Positions 21,794-29,671 of a DNA stretch of 33,149 bases are shown one piece after another. Positions within the stretch are counted from its first letter, which is position 1. Every line of letters begins with the position of its first letter. The notes under the pieces were generated by a model. That model was not told the origin of the DNA. It made no database searches and saw only the letters and a list, made by a program, of their open reading frames with translations. Source of the stretch: an uncultured Clostridia bacterium (GTDB lineage: Bacteria > Bacillota > Clostridia > TANB77 > CAG-508); contig CALYAI010000005.1 of assembly GCA_944393475.1 (NCBI GenBank), forward strand, positions 1-33,149, in the 5' to 3' direction. The position numbers and the translations under genes are program-made.

Positions 21794-21824
21794 ATGATCC
21801 CTCCAATATCCTGGCTATTTACAA

Positions 21825-21853
21825 ATTTTAACACCCACTTTTGTTGCTGTCAA
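21825..21853 (-). promoter_or_regulatory. Strong sigma-A promoter of the 175-residue unknown
   Basis: On the minus strand: consensus TTGACA (21848-21853), 17-nt spacer, TAAAAT (21825-21830) with an extended TG upstream of the -10. Confidence 0.8.
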
Positions 21854-21964
21854 TATTTTCCATTTTTGTTTTTCAATATTCGCTCGACAAATATTTTATT
21901 TTCGTATGTATATTTTTTTAGTTTTAGTTTCATATTCCTAATATATTTATTTTAGGAGGTTTTT

Positions 21965-22609
21965 ATGAAAAAAAAATTAATTTTTATCTTTATAATAATT
22001 GCACTATTAATAACATATATCTTTCTATTATCAAAAAATTATGTAATGGCTGTATCTTCTGATTTATCCAATAGCGTATTAAGACTACATATTATCGCTA
22101 ATAGTGACTCTCAACAAGATCAAGATTTAAAACTAAAAGTTAGAGATAATATAGTTAAGTATATGAATACTTTGACCAAAGATATTTCGGATAAACAATC
22201 TGTAATATCTTTAGTTAATAATAACATAGATGAATTTAAAAAGATTGCTTTAAACACTATTCACGAAAATGGTTATGATTATGCTGTTAATATAAAATTA
22301 GGAAATTTCTTTTTCCCCACAAAAGATTACGGTAATATATCTTTCCCATCAGGAAACTATGATGCTTTAAAGATTGAAATTGGTGATGCAATCGGTCAAA
22401 ACTGGTGGTGCGTACTTTTTCCTCCTCTTTGTCTAGTCGGTTCTTCCAGCGGCGTTTTACCAAATGATTCAAAAGAGATTTTAGAAGATTCCCTTAATTC
22501 CGAAGAATATAAATTAATAAGTGAAGGGAAATCAAACCTAAATGATAATTCCAATATACAAATTAAGTTTAAATTAATTGAATGGTTTAATCAATTTAAT
22601 AAAGATTAA
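21965..22609 (+). CDS. spoIIR: Stage II sporulation protein R
   Basis: 214 residues. An N-terminal signal or anchor helix (about 4-24) leads into the SpoIIR core, with LRLHIIANSDSQQDQDLKLK near the start and the diagnostic GDAIGQNWWCVLFPPLC. SpoIIR is made in the forespore, exported into the intermembrane space, and triggers SpoIIGA to process pro-sigma-E in the mother cell. Its presence shows a sporulating lineage. AGGAGG precedes the ATG. A sigma-F promoter is expected upstream, but I could not identify one convincingly. Confidence 0.93.
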   Translation: MKKKLIFIFIIIALLITYIFLLSKNYVMAVSSDLSNSVLRLHIIANSDSQQDQDLKLKVRDNIVKYMNTLTKDISDKQSVISLVNNNIDEFKKIALNTIHENGYDYAVNIKLGNFFFPTKDYGNISFPSGNYDALKIEIGDAIGQNWWCVLFPPLCLVGSSSGVLPNDSKEILEDSLNSEEYKLISEGKSNLNDNSNIQIKFKLIEWFNQFNKD

Positions 22610-22626
22610 AAATTTATATACAATAG

Positions 22627-22655
22627 TTGTCAACTGCCTTCTTTTATGTTATATT
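22627..22655 (+). promoter_or_regulatory. Promoter of murA
   Basis: TTGTCA (22627-22632), 17-nt spacer, TATATT (22650-22655). Transcription would start near 22662, 34 nt before the murA TTG start. Confidence 0.7.
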
Positions 22656-22695
22656 TTATTAGGTATTTAATTAAAATATAATGGAGGTAATCGTT

Positions 22696-23958
22696 TTGGA
22701 TAAATTAGTAATTACAGGTGGTACACCTTTAAAAGGTGAAGTAACTATTAGCGGTGCAAAAAACGCTGCAATAGCAATACTACCTGCTACACTTTTAGTT
22801 AATGGAGTTTGTACAATAGAAAATGTACCAAATATTAGTGATGTAAATATATCTTGCAACATCCTAACAGAATTAGGTGCAAAAATCGAATGGATTGATA
22901 ATAATACTTTAAGAATAGATACAACAAATATTACATCAACTAAAGCACCTTTAGAACTTACAAGAAAATTTAGAGCATCTTATTATTTAATTGGTGCTTT
23001 ACTTGGAAGATTTAAAGATGTACAAGTTGGATTGCCTGGAGGTTGTAATTTGGGTCCAAGACCTATTGACCAGCATATAAAAGGTTTCGAAGCACTTGGA
23101 GCTAAAGTTGATGTTTCACAAGGTAAAATACAAGCAAAAGCTAAGAAATTAATCGGAACTCCAATATATTTGGATGTTGTTTCTGTAGGTGCTACAATAA
23201 ATATAATGCTATCCGCTGTTTTAGCAGAAGGAACAACTACAATTGATAATGCTGCTAAAGAACCACATATTGTTGATGTTGCTAACTTTTTAAATACAAT
23301 GGGAGCAGATATTCGTGGTGCTGGTACAGATGTTATAAAAATTAATGGTGTTAAGACATTACATGGTAATGCAACATATTCAGTAGTTCCAGACCAAATA
23401 GAGGCAGGTACTTTTATGTTAGCAGCTGTTGCTTCTAAAGGAGATATAGTAATAAAAAATTGTATTACAAAGCATCTTGAATGTGTAACTGCAAAAATAT
23501 TAGAAATTGGTGGACATGTTGAAGATATAGATGGAGATACTTTAAGAGTATGGGCTACAAAAAGGCCAAATAAAGCCACAATTAAAACAGCACCATACCC
23601 AGGATTCCCTACAGATTTACAACCTCAAATGGGTGTTGTTTTATCTATAGCTAATGGTACAAGTATAATAAATGAAAGTATTTGGGAATCTCGTTTTCAA
23701 TACACAGCTGAATTAAATAAAATGGGAGCAAATATTACAGCTTCTGGAAAGTCTGCAGTATTCCAAGGCGTAAACGAATTATCTGCTGCTCCAGTTTACT
23801 CTACAGACTTACGTGCAGGCGCAGCCTTAATAATAGCTGGTGCAATTGCAAAGGGAAAAACAGAAGTTTATAATTTGCAACACATAGACAGAGGTTATGA
23901 AAATATAGAAAATAAATTTAGAAATTTAGGAGCAAAAATAGAAAGAGTTTCAGAATAA
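22696..23958 (+). CDS. murA: UDP-N-acetylglucosamine 1-carboxyvinyltransferase
   Basis: 420 residues from a TTG start at 22696, chosen because GGAGG lies 8 nt upstream and the protein then begins MDKLVITGGTPLKGEV like other MurA; the ATG at 22681 overlaps that ribosome site and has none of its own. Key residues are Lys22-Asn23 (SGAKNAA) and the catalytic Cys117 in LPGGCNLGPRPIDQH, where fosfomycin binds. It adds enolpyruvate to UDP-GlcNAc in the first committed step of peptidoglycan synthesis. The gene is followed closely by a WalJ-like hydrolase and rlmH, probably in one transcript. Confidence 0.96.
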   Translation: MDKLVITGGTPLKGEVTISGAKNAAIAILPATLLVNGVCTIENVPNISDVNISCNILTELGAKIEWIDNNTLRIDTTNITSTKAPLELTRKFRASYYLIGALLGRFKDVQVGLPGGCNLGPRPIDQHIKGFEALGAKVDVSQGKIQAKAKKLIGTPIYLDVVSVGATINIMLSAVLAEGTTTIDNAAKEPHIVDVANFLNTMGADIRGAGTDVIKINGVKTLHGNATYSVVPDQIEAGTFMLAAVASKGDIVIKNCITKHLECVTAKILEIGGHVEDIDGDTLRVWATKRPNKATIKTAPYPGFPTDLQPQMGVVLSIANGTSIINESIWESRFQYTAELNKMGANITASGKSAVFQGVNELSAAPVYSTDLRAGAALIIAGAIAKGKTEVYNLQHIDRGYENIENKFRNLGAKIERVSE

Positions 23959-23975
23959 GCAAAGGATGAATATAA

Positions 23976-24767
23976 ATGTTAAATTTTAGAAGTTTATATA
24001 GTGGAAGTACTGGTAACAGTCTTTTTATTGAAAGTGAAAGTACAAAGATCTTAGTTGATAGCGGAGTTAGTCTAAAAAAACTAACTTCTGCTTTGTCTTC
24101 TAATGATGTTTCTCTTAATGATATTAATGCAATAATTGTTACACATGAGCACTCTGACCATGTACAAAGTCTTGGGATGGTATCTTCTAAATTTAATATA
24201 CCAGTATATGCAAATGAAAAAACTTGGGAAGCAATGCCAAAGCAAAGGGATAGAATAGATGATAAAAACAAAAAATTATTTAAATCTTATGAAACATTCG
24301 AAATTGGTGATTTAGTAATTGATCCATTCTCTATTCCTCATGATGCAGCTGACCCTTGCGGTTTTAATATTACAAATAATAATGAGAAAATTAGTATTGC
24401 TACAGATATTGGACATATGAATAATTCAATTATTAATAAATTAGATGGAAGTAGCTTTATTTTGCTAGAGTCTAATTATGATCCAGAAATTCTTAAGTCA
24501 GGAAAATATCCTTATTATCTAAAGACAAGAATTCTTGGTCCAAATGGTCATTTGCCAAATGAAATGGCAGGAAAAACAATAGCTTATTTATTAAAGGGTT
24601 CTTTAAAAGAAGTTATGTTAGGACATTTAAGCAAAGAAAATAATTTTCCTGAACTAGCATATCAAACAGTTATAGATGAATTAATACATAGTAATTTTGA
24701 CGAAAATTCAATAAAAATATCTGTTGCAAATAGAAATGAACCTAGTAAATTAATTACTGTTTCTTAA
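23976..24767 (+). CDS. MBL-fold metallo-hydrolase, WalJ/YycJ-like
   Basis: 263 residues. It carries the metallo-beta-lactamase metal motif THEHSDHVQS (His57, His59, Asp61, His62) after the YSGSTGNSLFIESESTKILVDSG opening typical of YycJ/WalJ, and later ATDIGH and HLS for the remaining ligands. Bacillus WalJ sits in the WalRK locus and has been linked to coordinating cell-wall and DNA metabolism; transfer of that role here is inference. Here, too, the next gene is rlmH, a neighbour of walJ in many Firmicutes. The ATG follows AAAGGATG. Confidence 0.92.
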   Translation: MLNFRSLYSGSTGNSLFIESESTKILVDSGVSLKKLTSALSSNDVSLNDINAIIVTHEHSDHVQSLGMVSSKFNIPVYANEKTWEAMPKQRDRIDDKNKKLFKSYETFEIGDLVIDPFSIPHDAADPCGFNITNNNEKISIATDIGHMNNSIINKLDGSSFILLESNYDPEILKSGKYPYYLKTRILGPNGHLPNEMAGKTIAYLLKGSLKEVMLGHLSKENNFPELAYQTVIDELIHSNFDENSIKISVANRNEPSKLITVS

Positions 24768-24782
24768 TTTAAGGAGTTTGAA

Positions 24783-25265
24783 ATGCTAAACATAAATATA
24801 TTATGCATTGGTAAAATTAAAGAAAATTTTTTTAAAAATGCTATAAATGAATATTCAAAAAGATTATCAAAATATTGTAATTTAACAATAAGTGAGCTTC
24901 CAGATGAAAAGATACCTTCTAAAGTTAATGAAAAAATTATGGAAGGTATTAAGGATCTAGAAGGGCAGAAAATATTAGCACATTTAAAAAAAGATTCTTA
25001 TATAATATGCTTGGATCTACATGGCAAACAATTCACTTCTGAAGAGTTTTCTTCTAAAATAGATTCCATAGCTTTAAATTATAATAGTTCTATAACTTTT
25101 ATAATTGGTGGTACTTTAGGAATATCTAAAGAAATTTTAGATTTAGCAAATGAAAAAATTTGTTTTTCTAAAATGACTTTCCCACACCAACTAATAAGAG
25201 TTTTTCTTTTAGAACAATTATTTAGAGCTTTTAAAATTTCTAATAACGAAACTTATCATTGGTAA
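24783..25265 (+). CDS. rlmH: 23S rRNA (pseudouridine1915-N3)-methyltransferase
   Basis: 160 residues, the normal RlmH/YbeA length. SPOUT-class signatures are visible: the SAM-binding knot FIIGGTLGISKEIL, followed by ISFSKMTFPHQLIR-like FSKMTFPHQLIRVFLLEQLFRAF and the ending ETYHW. RlmH methylates pseudouridine 1915 in helix 69 of 23S rRNA. An AAGGAG ribosome site lies before the ATG. It is 15 bp downstream of the WalJ-like gene and probably co-transcribed. No strong terminator directly follows. Confidence 0.95.
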   Translation: MLNINILCIGKIKENFFKNAINEYSKRLSKYCNLTISELPDEKIPSKVNEKIMEGIKDLEGQKILAHLKKDSYIICLDLHGKQFTSEEFSSKIDSIALNYNSSITFIIGGTLGISKEILDLANEKICFSKMTFPHQLIRVFLLEQLFRAFKISNNETYHW

Positions 25266-25278
25266 ATATATGGGGGCT

Positions 25279-25369
25279 ACAGAAGGAACATTGTATTATT
25301 TTTTATTTATATTACCTAACTTAAATTGGGGGAGCTTAATAATTATATATAAAAAACTGCTCCTTCTGT
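25279..25369. repeat. Overlapping long-range inverted repeats
   Basis: ACAGAAGGA (25279-25287) is the exact reverse complement of TCCTTCTGT (25361-25369), 73 nt apart. GGAGC (25331-25335) is complementary to GCTCC (25359-25363), which overlaps the first arm, so the two pairings exclude each other. Either transcription direction (3' of rlmH, or 3' of the small ORF at 25377) would carry this structure. Apart from it and the small ORF, 25266-25557 holds no gene that I can see. Confidence 0.45.
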
Positions 25370-25376
25370 AAAATTA

Positions 25377-25481
25377 TTAACTATTTTTTATTTCTTTTTG
25401 GATTTTTTTAGAAATAATTTCTTGAATAAATTCTTTTATAAAAAAATAAATTGAAATTAAAATTAATATTTTAAAAAACAT
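25377..25481 (-). CDS. 34-residue hydrophobic small protein (candidate)
   Basis: A short ORF starting MFFKILILISIYFFIKEF, with one hydrophobic helix (about residues 2-15) followed by a charged amphipathic stretch rich in Ile, Lys and Glu, ending in KNS. An AGAGG ribosome site precedes the ATG by 4 nt, and a promoter with consensus TTGACA lies at 25508-25536. The size and shape (short membrane helix plus charged tail) fit regulatory membrane peptides or type I toxins, but I recognise no family and see no clear antisense RNA promoter. It lies downstream of spmB on the same strand. Confidence 0.5.
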   Translation of the reverse strand: MFFKILILISIYFFIKEFIQEIISKKIQKEIKNS

Positions 25482-25507
25482 ATTTCCTCTTTGAATTAAT
25501 TTTTTAT

Positions 25508-25536
25508 ATCTTACTCTCTTTTTATTATGTTGTCAA
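25508..25536 (-). promoter_or_regulatory. Promoter of the 34-residue small ORF
   Basis: On the minus strand: TTGACA (25531-25536), 17-nt spacer, TAAGAT (25508-25513). It lies between the spmB stop (25558) and the small ORF. Confidence 0.65.
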
Positions 25537-25557
25537 TAAAAACCCTTCGACAAAATT

Positions 25558-26082
25558 CTACATAAACTGTATAATCATTATTGATATGATTACCCCTACC
25601 ATATTTGCAATTAGTGATGTTGATATAACATTTCTCGTCTTTTTTATACCAATTTCACTAGTATATAATGCAATTGTATAAAAAGTAGTTTCTGTTGATC
25701 CCATAATAATGGCAGATATTAATCCTATATTACTATCAACTCCATTTTCTTGCATTATATTTGTTGCAATTCCTAAAGATGCACTTCCTGATATTGGTCT
25801 TAATATTGCTAATGGCATTATTTCTTTTGGAATATTAAATACATCTAGTATTGGATTTATAATATTTATTGCAAAATTTATAATTCCAGATGTATTTAAC
25901 ATATTAATTGCTAAAAATATAGCAAGTAATGTCGGAAATATCTTTATAACTATCTTAAATCCATTTTTTACACCTTTTAAAAATATGTCATATACATTCT
26001 TTTTTTCTACGATTCCATAAAATAAGGTAAATGCAATTATAAATGGAATTATAATTGCCGAAAAATAATTTACAAAATTCAT
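25558..26082 (-). CDS. spmB: Spore maturation protein B
   Basis: 174 residues, an integral membrane protein of about five helices. It belongs to the nucleoside-recognition (Gate) fold family: the signatures KNGFKIVIKIFPTLLAIFLAIN and LRPISGSASLGIATNIM, then GSTETTFYTIALYTSEIGIKK, are typical of SpmB. With SpmA it is needed for proper spore core dehydration in Bacillus. The start at 26082 lies 5 bp past the predicted end of full-length spmA, with GAGATGAT as a weak ribosome site, which suggests translational coupling to spmA. Confidence 0.93.
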   Translation of the reverse strand: MNFVNYFSAIIIPFIIAFTLFYGIVEKKNVYDIFLKGVKNGFKIVIKIFPTLLAIFLAINMLNTSGIINFAINIINPILDVFNIPKEIMPLAILRPISGSASLGIATNIMQENGVDSNIGLISAIIMGSTETTFYTIALYTSEIGIKKTRNVISTSLIANMVGVIISIMIIQFM

Positions 26083-26087
26083 TTATA

Positions 26088-26661
26088 TCATCTCTTTTTA
26101 TAAAATATTTTTACTAATCCAATTCCTACAATAGCAGAAAAGAATTCAGCAATCCATATAGGTAATATTATATTGGAAGGATTTACAGCGCCGAAGGGAA
26201 CTCCTTATTGCAATTATTGTAGTTGGTATAATTTGTATTGAAATTGTATTTAATACAATAAACATTACCATTGAGTTTGATAATTCATCTTTGTCGTTCT
26301 CTTTTTGTAGTGTTTTAATTGCTTTTAACCCTAGGGGAGTCGCAGCATTTCCCAACCCTAATAAATTAGCAACTATATTCATAGATATTTCATTGTAAGC
26401 CTTACTTTCTTTTTTTAATTCCGGAAACAAAAATTTCATGATTGGTGATAAAGCTTTTGTAATTTTATTAATTAAAGAAGTTTCCTGGATTATTTCCATT
26501 ATCCCATTCCACATACACATTATTCCTATAAAACTTAGAGTCATTTCGATTGTTTGACTACATGATTTAAAAATAGAATCATTTAAACCGTCCATAGTAG
26601 AATTAAAAATAGAGTAAATAAATGAAATAATAATAAAAATTGGCCATATTTTATTTAGCAT
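26088..26661 (-). pseudogene. spmA: Spore maturation protein A, interrupted by a frameshift near the C-terminus
   Basis: From the ATG at 26661 (AGGAGGAG upstream) the frame encodes SpmA, with NEISMNIVANLLGLGNAATPLGLKA as signature. After TTIIAIRSS the zero frame turns into a non-homologous tail and stops at 26146. Shifting by +1 at the run CCC (26196-26198 on the minus strand) restores the expected ending RSSFGAVNPSNIILPIWIAE... to a TGA at 26088, giving a 190-residue protein, about the usual length, ending next to spmB. So one extra base is present relative to the intact gene. It may be a sequencing or assembly indel, a real mutation, or a frameshift used in translation. Confidence 0.88.
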
Positions 26662-26791
26662 ATTCTCCTCCTCTTTTATTATATTTCTAACTTTTCCCAA
26701 TATTACCAATTAAAGGAAACTACTTTTTTAATATTATTTAATTTTTCTACTACTCCCTCCTTTTTTCTTTTTTAAAAAAGTTCTTAAATCA

Positions 26792-26823
26792 TTGACCAAA
26801 AAAACATTATATGTTATTATAAT
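26792..26823 (+). promoter_or_regulatory. Promoter of the AbrB-type regulator
   Basis: TTGACC (26792-26797), 17-nt spacer, TATTAT (26815-26820), overlapping a consensus TATAAT at 26818-26823 (20-nt spacing). Confidence 0.65.
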
Positions 26824-26863
26824 AGTATAATTTGTCGTTTATTTTGATTGAGGAGGATTATAA

Positions 26864-27118
26864 ATGAAATCAACGGGAATTGTAAGAAGAGTAGATGAAT
26901 TAGGAAGGGTTGTTATTCCTATAGAGTTAAGAAATAAATTTGACATAAAAGAAAAAGATCCAATTGAAATTTATGTTGAAGGCTCATCTATTATTCTAAG
27001 AAAATATGAACCTAATTGTGTATTCTGTGGAAGCACAAAAAAATTAACTGATTACAAAGGTAAACTAGTTTGTTCTAAATGCATTGAAAATCTTTCTAAA
27101 ACTGAAGATAAAAAATAA
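26864..27118 (+). CDS. AbrB/SpoVT-family transition-state regulator with zinc ribbon
   Basis: 84 residues. The N-terminal swapped-hairpin AbrB domain is textbook: MKSTGIVRRVDELGRVVIPI followed by ELRNKFDIKEKDPIEIYVE. The C-terminal part has two CXXC pairs (Cys52/Cys55 and Cys70/Cys73), a zinc ribbon often found in clostridial AbrB-like proteins. In Bacillus, AbrB represses post-exponential genes until sporulation begins; a similar role here is inferred. GAGGAGG precedes the ATG. Single-gene unit with its own promoter and terminator. Confidence 0.93.
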   Translation: MKSTGIVRRVDELGRVVIPIELRNKFDIKEKDPIEIYVEGSSIILRKYEPNCVFCGSTKKLTDYKGKLVCSKCIENLSKTEDKK

Positions 27119-27122
27119 ATTA

Positions 27123-27168
27123 TTATATAAAAAAAATTGTAGTTTATAAACTACAATTTTTTTATATA
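27123..27168. terminator. Bidirectional terminator between the AbrB-type gene and rsmI
   Basis: AAATTGTAGTTTA and TAAACTACAATTT form a long palindrome centred near 27146, flanked by A-runs on the left and T-runs on the right. The two genes converge here and the structure can end both transcripts. It overlaps the last codons of rsmI. Confidence 0.88.
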
Positions 27169-27983
27169 AATTTTTGATAAATTTCATTCTTTGAAACTCC
27201 CCTATCTTTTGCGATTTTCTTAATTATCTCCTTTTTCTCTAATCCTTGTTTTTCGTAATATTCATAGTGCTCCTCTAAAGAAAGATTATTTAAATCATTT
27301 TCTTCTTCTATTTTTTCTTCTGTTCCATCTATAATTATTACATACTCGCCCTTAGGATTATTTACCTTTTCTTGAATCTCTTTAATATTTCCTCTTATAA
27401 ACTCTTCATGTAACTTAGTTAATTCTCTTGCTAAAACAATATTCCTTTCTCCTACATATTTTCCCAAATCTTTTAAAGTATTTAAAATTTTATGAGGAGC
27501 TTCGTATAAAATTATTGTATTATTATTTTTTTGAATTTCTTCTAATTCTTTATTTCTTATTTTTTTATTAATTGATAAGAATCCATAGAAACTAAATTTT
27601 TTGGTTTTTACTCCTGCTCCCATTAAAGCTGTAATAATTGCACATGCCCCAGGTATTGGAATAACTTCTATATTCCTTTCTAATGCTTTTTTTACAATTA
27701 TTTCTCCCGGGTCTGAAATTACAGGTGTTCCAGCATCAGATATTAGTGCAATATTTTTACCGTTTTCAATTTTTTCTAAAATGCTATCCGATTTTTCTTC
27801 TTCGTTATGTCTATGATAACTAATTAATGGTTTAGATATCTCTAAGTGATTTAATAACTTTAAAGAATGTCTGGTATCTTCTGCAATTATAATATCAACA
27901 TTTTTTAAAACATTTATAGCTCTTAATGTTATATCATCTAAATTTCCTATTGGTGTTGCAACGACATATAATTTCCCTTTCAT
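27162..27983 (-). CDS. rsmI: 16S rRNA (cytidine1402-2'-O)-methyltransferase
   Basis: 273 residues, typical of RsmI/YraL. Signatures are LYVVATPIGNLDDITLRAI, ADTIIAEDTR-like IIAEDTRHSLKLL, and ISDAGTPVISDPGE of the tetrapyrrole-methylase-like fold, and VLARELTKLHEEFIRG later. It methylates the ribose of C1402 in the decoding centre. AGGAGG precedes the ATG. It lies 8 bp after the methyltransferase gene at 27992 and is probably co-transcribed with it, as yabB and yabC are in Bacillus. Confidence 0.96.
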   Translation of the reverse strand: MKGKLYVVATPIGNLDDITLRAINVLKNVDIIIAEDTRHSLKLLNHLEISKPLISYHRHNEEEKSDSILEKIENGKNIALISDAGTPVISDPGEIIVKKALERNIEVIPIPGACAIITALMGAGVKTKKFSFYGFLSINKKIRNKELEEIQKNNNTIILYEAPHKILNTLKDLGKYVGERNIVLARELTKLHEEFIRGNIKEIQEKVNNPKGEYVIIIDGTEEKIEEENDLNNLSLEEHYEYYEKQGLEKKEIIKKIAKDRGVSKNEIYQKFI

Positions 27984-27991
27984 TTTTCCTC

Positions 27992-28729
27992 CTATTTTTT
28001 ATTATATATTTCTAAAATTTCATCAGTATATGAATTATCTTCATTATATACTATTAATGGTTTTTCAATATCTAAAAATTCCCCCGCATTTTTTATTCCC
28101 TTTATTAATACTAAATTTGGTTTACTATTAATTTTTGGATATACCATCCTTAGTTTTTTTGGTTCAATTTTATATTTCTTAAATAATATTATTATTTCTC
28201 CAAGTCTTTCTGGTCTATTTACCATATAAAAAGAACCTTTATCCTTTAGAATTTTACTTCCATTAGAAATAAAATCATCTAGGCTTGCTGTTATTTCGTG
28301 TCTTGAAATTAATTTATTTATATTTTCATTTTTTATTCCGCTATTTTTCTTTTTATATGGAGGATTAGTAACTATTGCATCAATTAAATTTTTTTCTATT
28401 AAATTTTCTATATTTGTAATATTATCATTAATTATTTCTATTTTATTTTGAAGATCATTTAATTCAATGCTTCTTTTAGCCATATCCGCAATTTCTTTCT
28501 GAATTTCTACAGCATATATCTTTTTACATTCTGTTTTTTTAGATAATAAAATGCTAATTATTCCTGTGCCTGTGCCAATATCTAATATTGTACTATCTTT
28601 TTTTATTTCTTTTGCAAAGTCACTTAATAATATACTATCCATTCCAAAACAAAAATAATTTTCATTTTGTATTATTTTTAATCCTTTATATTCTAAATCA
28701 TCTATTCTTTCATTTTCTTTTAAATTCAT
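27992..28729 (-). CDS. tRNA1(Val) (adenine37-N6)-methyltransferase-like protein
   Basis: 245 residues. Class I SAM methyltransferase: motif I LDIGTGTGIISILLSKK, motif II YAVEIQKEIADMAKRSIELN, and the N6-adenine signature IVTNPPYKKK. It resembles TrmN6/YfiC and Bacillus YabB, which sit beside rsmI. The start at 28729 is preceded by GAGGG at the right spacing; the frame is open to 28756, but in-frame ATGs there lack a site. The promoter is at 28762-28790. Confidence 0.9.
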   Translation of the reverse strand: MNLKENERIDDLEYKGLKIIQNENYFCFGMDSILLSDFAKEIKKDSTILDIGTGTGIISILLSKKTECKKIYAVEIQKEIADMAKRSIELNDLQNKIEIINDNITNIENLIEKNLIDAIVTNPPYKKKNSGIKNENINKLISRHEITASLDDFISNGSKILKDKGSFYMVNRPERLGEIIILFKKYKIEPKKLRMVYPKINSKPNLVLIKGIKNAGEFLDIEKPLIVYNEDNSYTDEILEIYNKK

Positions 28730-28761
28730 TTTTTCCCTCAACATAATAAATTTCATATCAT

Positions 28762-28790
28762 ATTATATACTATAGTTTAGATTTTTTCAA
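28762..28790 (-). promoter_or_regulatory. Promoter of the trmN6-like gene and rsmI
   Basis: On the minus strand: TTGAAA (28785-28790), 17-nt spacer, TATAAT (28762-28767). It lies back to back with the ribosome site of the small plus-strand ORF at 28805. Confidence 0.72.
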
Positions 28791-28804
28791 ATTTGGAGGC
28801 TTTT

Positions 28805-28930
28805 ATGAATAATAAAATATTCGCTAAAAAAAATAATTTAATATGCTCCCTTTATCAAGTTGAAAATTTTTTAAATCAATTTGCCATTGTTATTAAAACA
28901 AAAAAATTTGCAGATTTACTAAAAAAATAG
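28805..28930 (+). CDS. 41-residue small protein (candidate)
   Basis: A 41-codon frame starting MNNKIFAKKNNLICSLYQVE and ending in ADLLKK-stop. It has an excellent ribosome site (GGAGG, 5-nt spacer) and ends just before a strong terminator, which lends weight to a real gene. The protein is basic (nine lysines) without a clear membrane helix; I know no homologue. It diverges from the trmN6-like gene and converges on the GerMN gene. No good sigma-A promoter is visible on this strand, so expression could depend on another sigma factor. Confidence 0.6.
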   Translation: MNNKIFAKKNNLICSLYQVENFLNQFAIVIKTKKFADLLKK

Positions 28931-28965
28931 AAACAGAAGATTGATAGCTTCTGTTTCTATTTTTA
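28925..28965. terminator. Bidirectional terminator between the 41-residue ORF and the GerMN gene
   Basis: AAATAGAAACAGAAG (28925-28939) and CTTCTGTTTCTATTT (28948-28962) form a perfect 15-bp stem with an 8-nt loop, with A-runs before it and T-runs after it, so that both converging genes can use it. Confidence 0.92.
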
Positions 28966-29541
28966 ATAATCTTCCCTAGAAAAAACTTTTTCAAAATTAA
29001 TTGAACCATCCTTAAAACCTTGATTTTCTTGGCCATCTATTAATATTTTTATAGAATTAACTTCATTTAGTTCTGTAACAGTTTTTACAATTGTCTCTAT
29101 GATCATGTTTTCCGCTTCTTCACCTTCAGGTGCATTGTTTATAAAATCTATTGAAAAATCAATTTTCAAAATATCTCCTGTTAGTTCTACATTGTTTATT
29201 TTTGTATTTTCCGGTATTGCTTTTTTTAATTTTTCATTTTTAGGACCATCAATTAATTCTTCAAGTAAATATTTGTATGGATTATCTATTAAAGAATTTA
29301 CATTAATAGTCCTTGCTTCTGGATTAATTTCATTACTTTCTTTGTTAATAAAATACAAAGAAATAATCGTATTTTTTAATTGCTCATCTGTTATTTCCTC
29401 TTGTGGAATATATTCCTCAATTATTTTATTTTCTTCTTCTGTTTTATTTTTGTTTATATTTATGTAATATATAATTCCCCCCAATATAACTACTAATATT
29501 ATTAAAACAATAACAATTAAAATGCCCTCTTTCTTTTTCAT
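28963..29541 (-). CDS. GerMN-domain lipid-side or membrane-anchored protein
   Basis: 192 residues. An N-terminal membrane helix (about 6-28, ILIVIVLIILVVILGGIIYY) leads to an acidic linker and then a GerMN-type domain: LYFINKES-NEINPEARTI, LLEELIDGPKNEKLKKAIPENTKINNVELTGDILKIDFS and ETIVKTVTELNEVNSIKILIDGQ. GerM of Bacillus is a lipoprotein needed for engulfment and germination; GerMN domains are also found in other cell-envelope proteins. A GGGAGGG site precedes the ATG at 29541; the frame is open to 29580 without such a site. There is no lipobox cysteine, so it is membrane-anchored. Confidence 0.88.
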   Translation of the reverse strand: MKKKEGILIVIVLIILVVILGGIIYYININKNKTEEENKIIEEYIPQEEITDEQLKNTIISLYFINKESNEINPEARTINVNSLIDNPYKYLLEELIDGPKNEKLKKAIPENTKINNVELTGDILKIDFSIDFINNAPEGEEAENMIIETIVKTVTELNEVNSIKILIDGQENQGFKDGSINFEKVFSREDY

Positions 29542-29671
29542 TAAATCCCTCCCTTTTTGATTAATTATTATGTTGGACAATTAAAAAAAAGAACTTTTTA
29601 ATAAAGATTTTTTCACTAGAAAAATTATCTAAATCATACGAAAATCTCATTCATTTTCCATTTTATACAAT

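Noticed and set aside
21880..21964. Sigma-F promoter for spoIIR
   Set aside because: Expected from biology, but no sequence matching the -35 and -10 elements at correct spacing was convincing.
22983..23579. Minus-strand 198-codon frame opposite murA
   Set aside because: A shadow of the conserved murA coding sequence, rich in Ser, Thr, Pro and Ile with no domain and no ribosome site.
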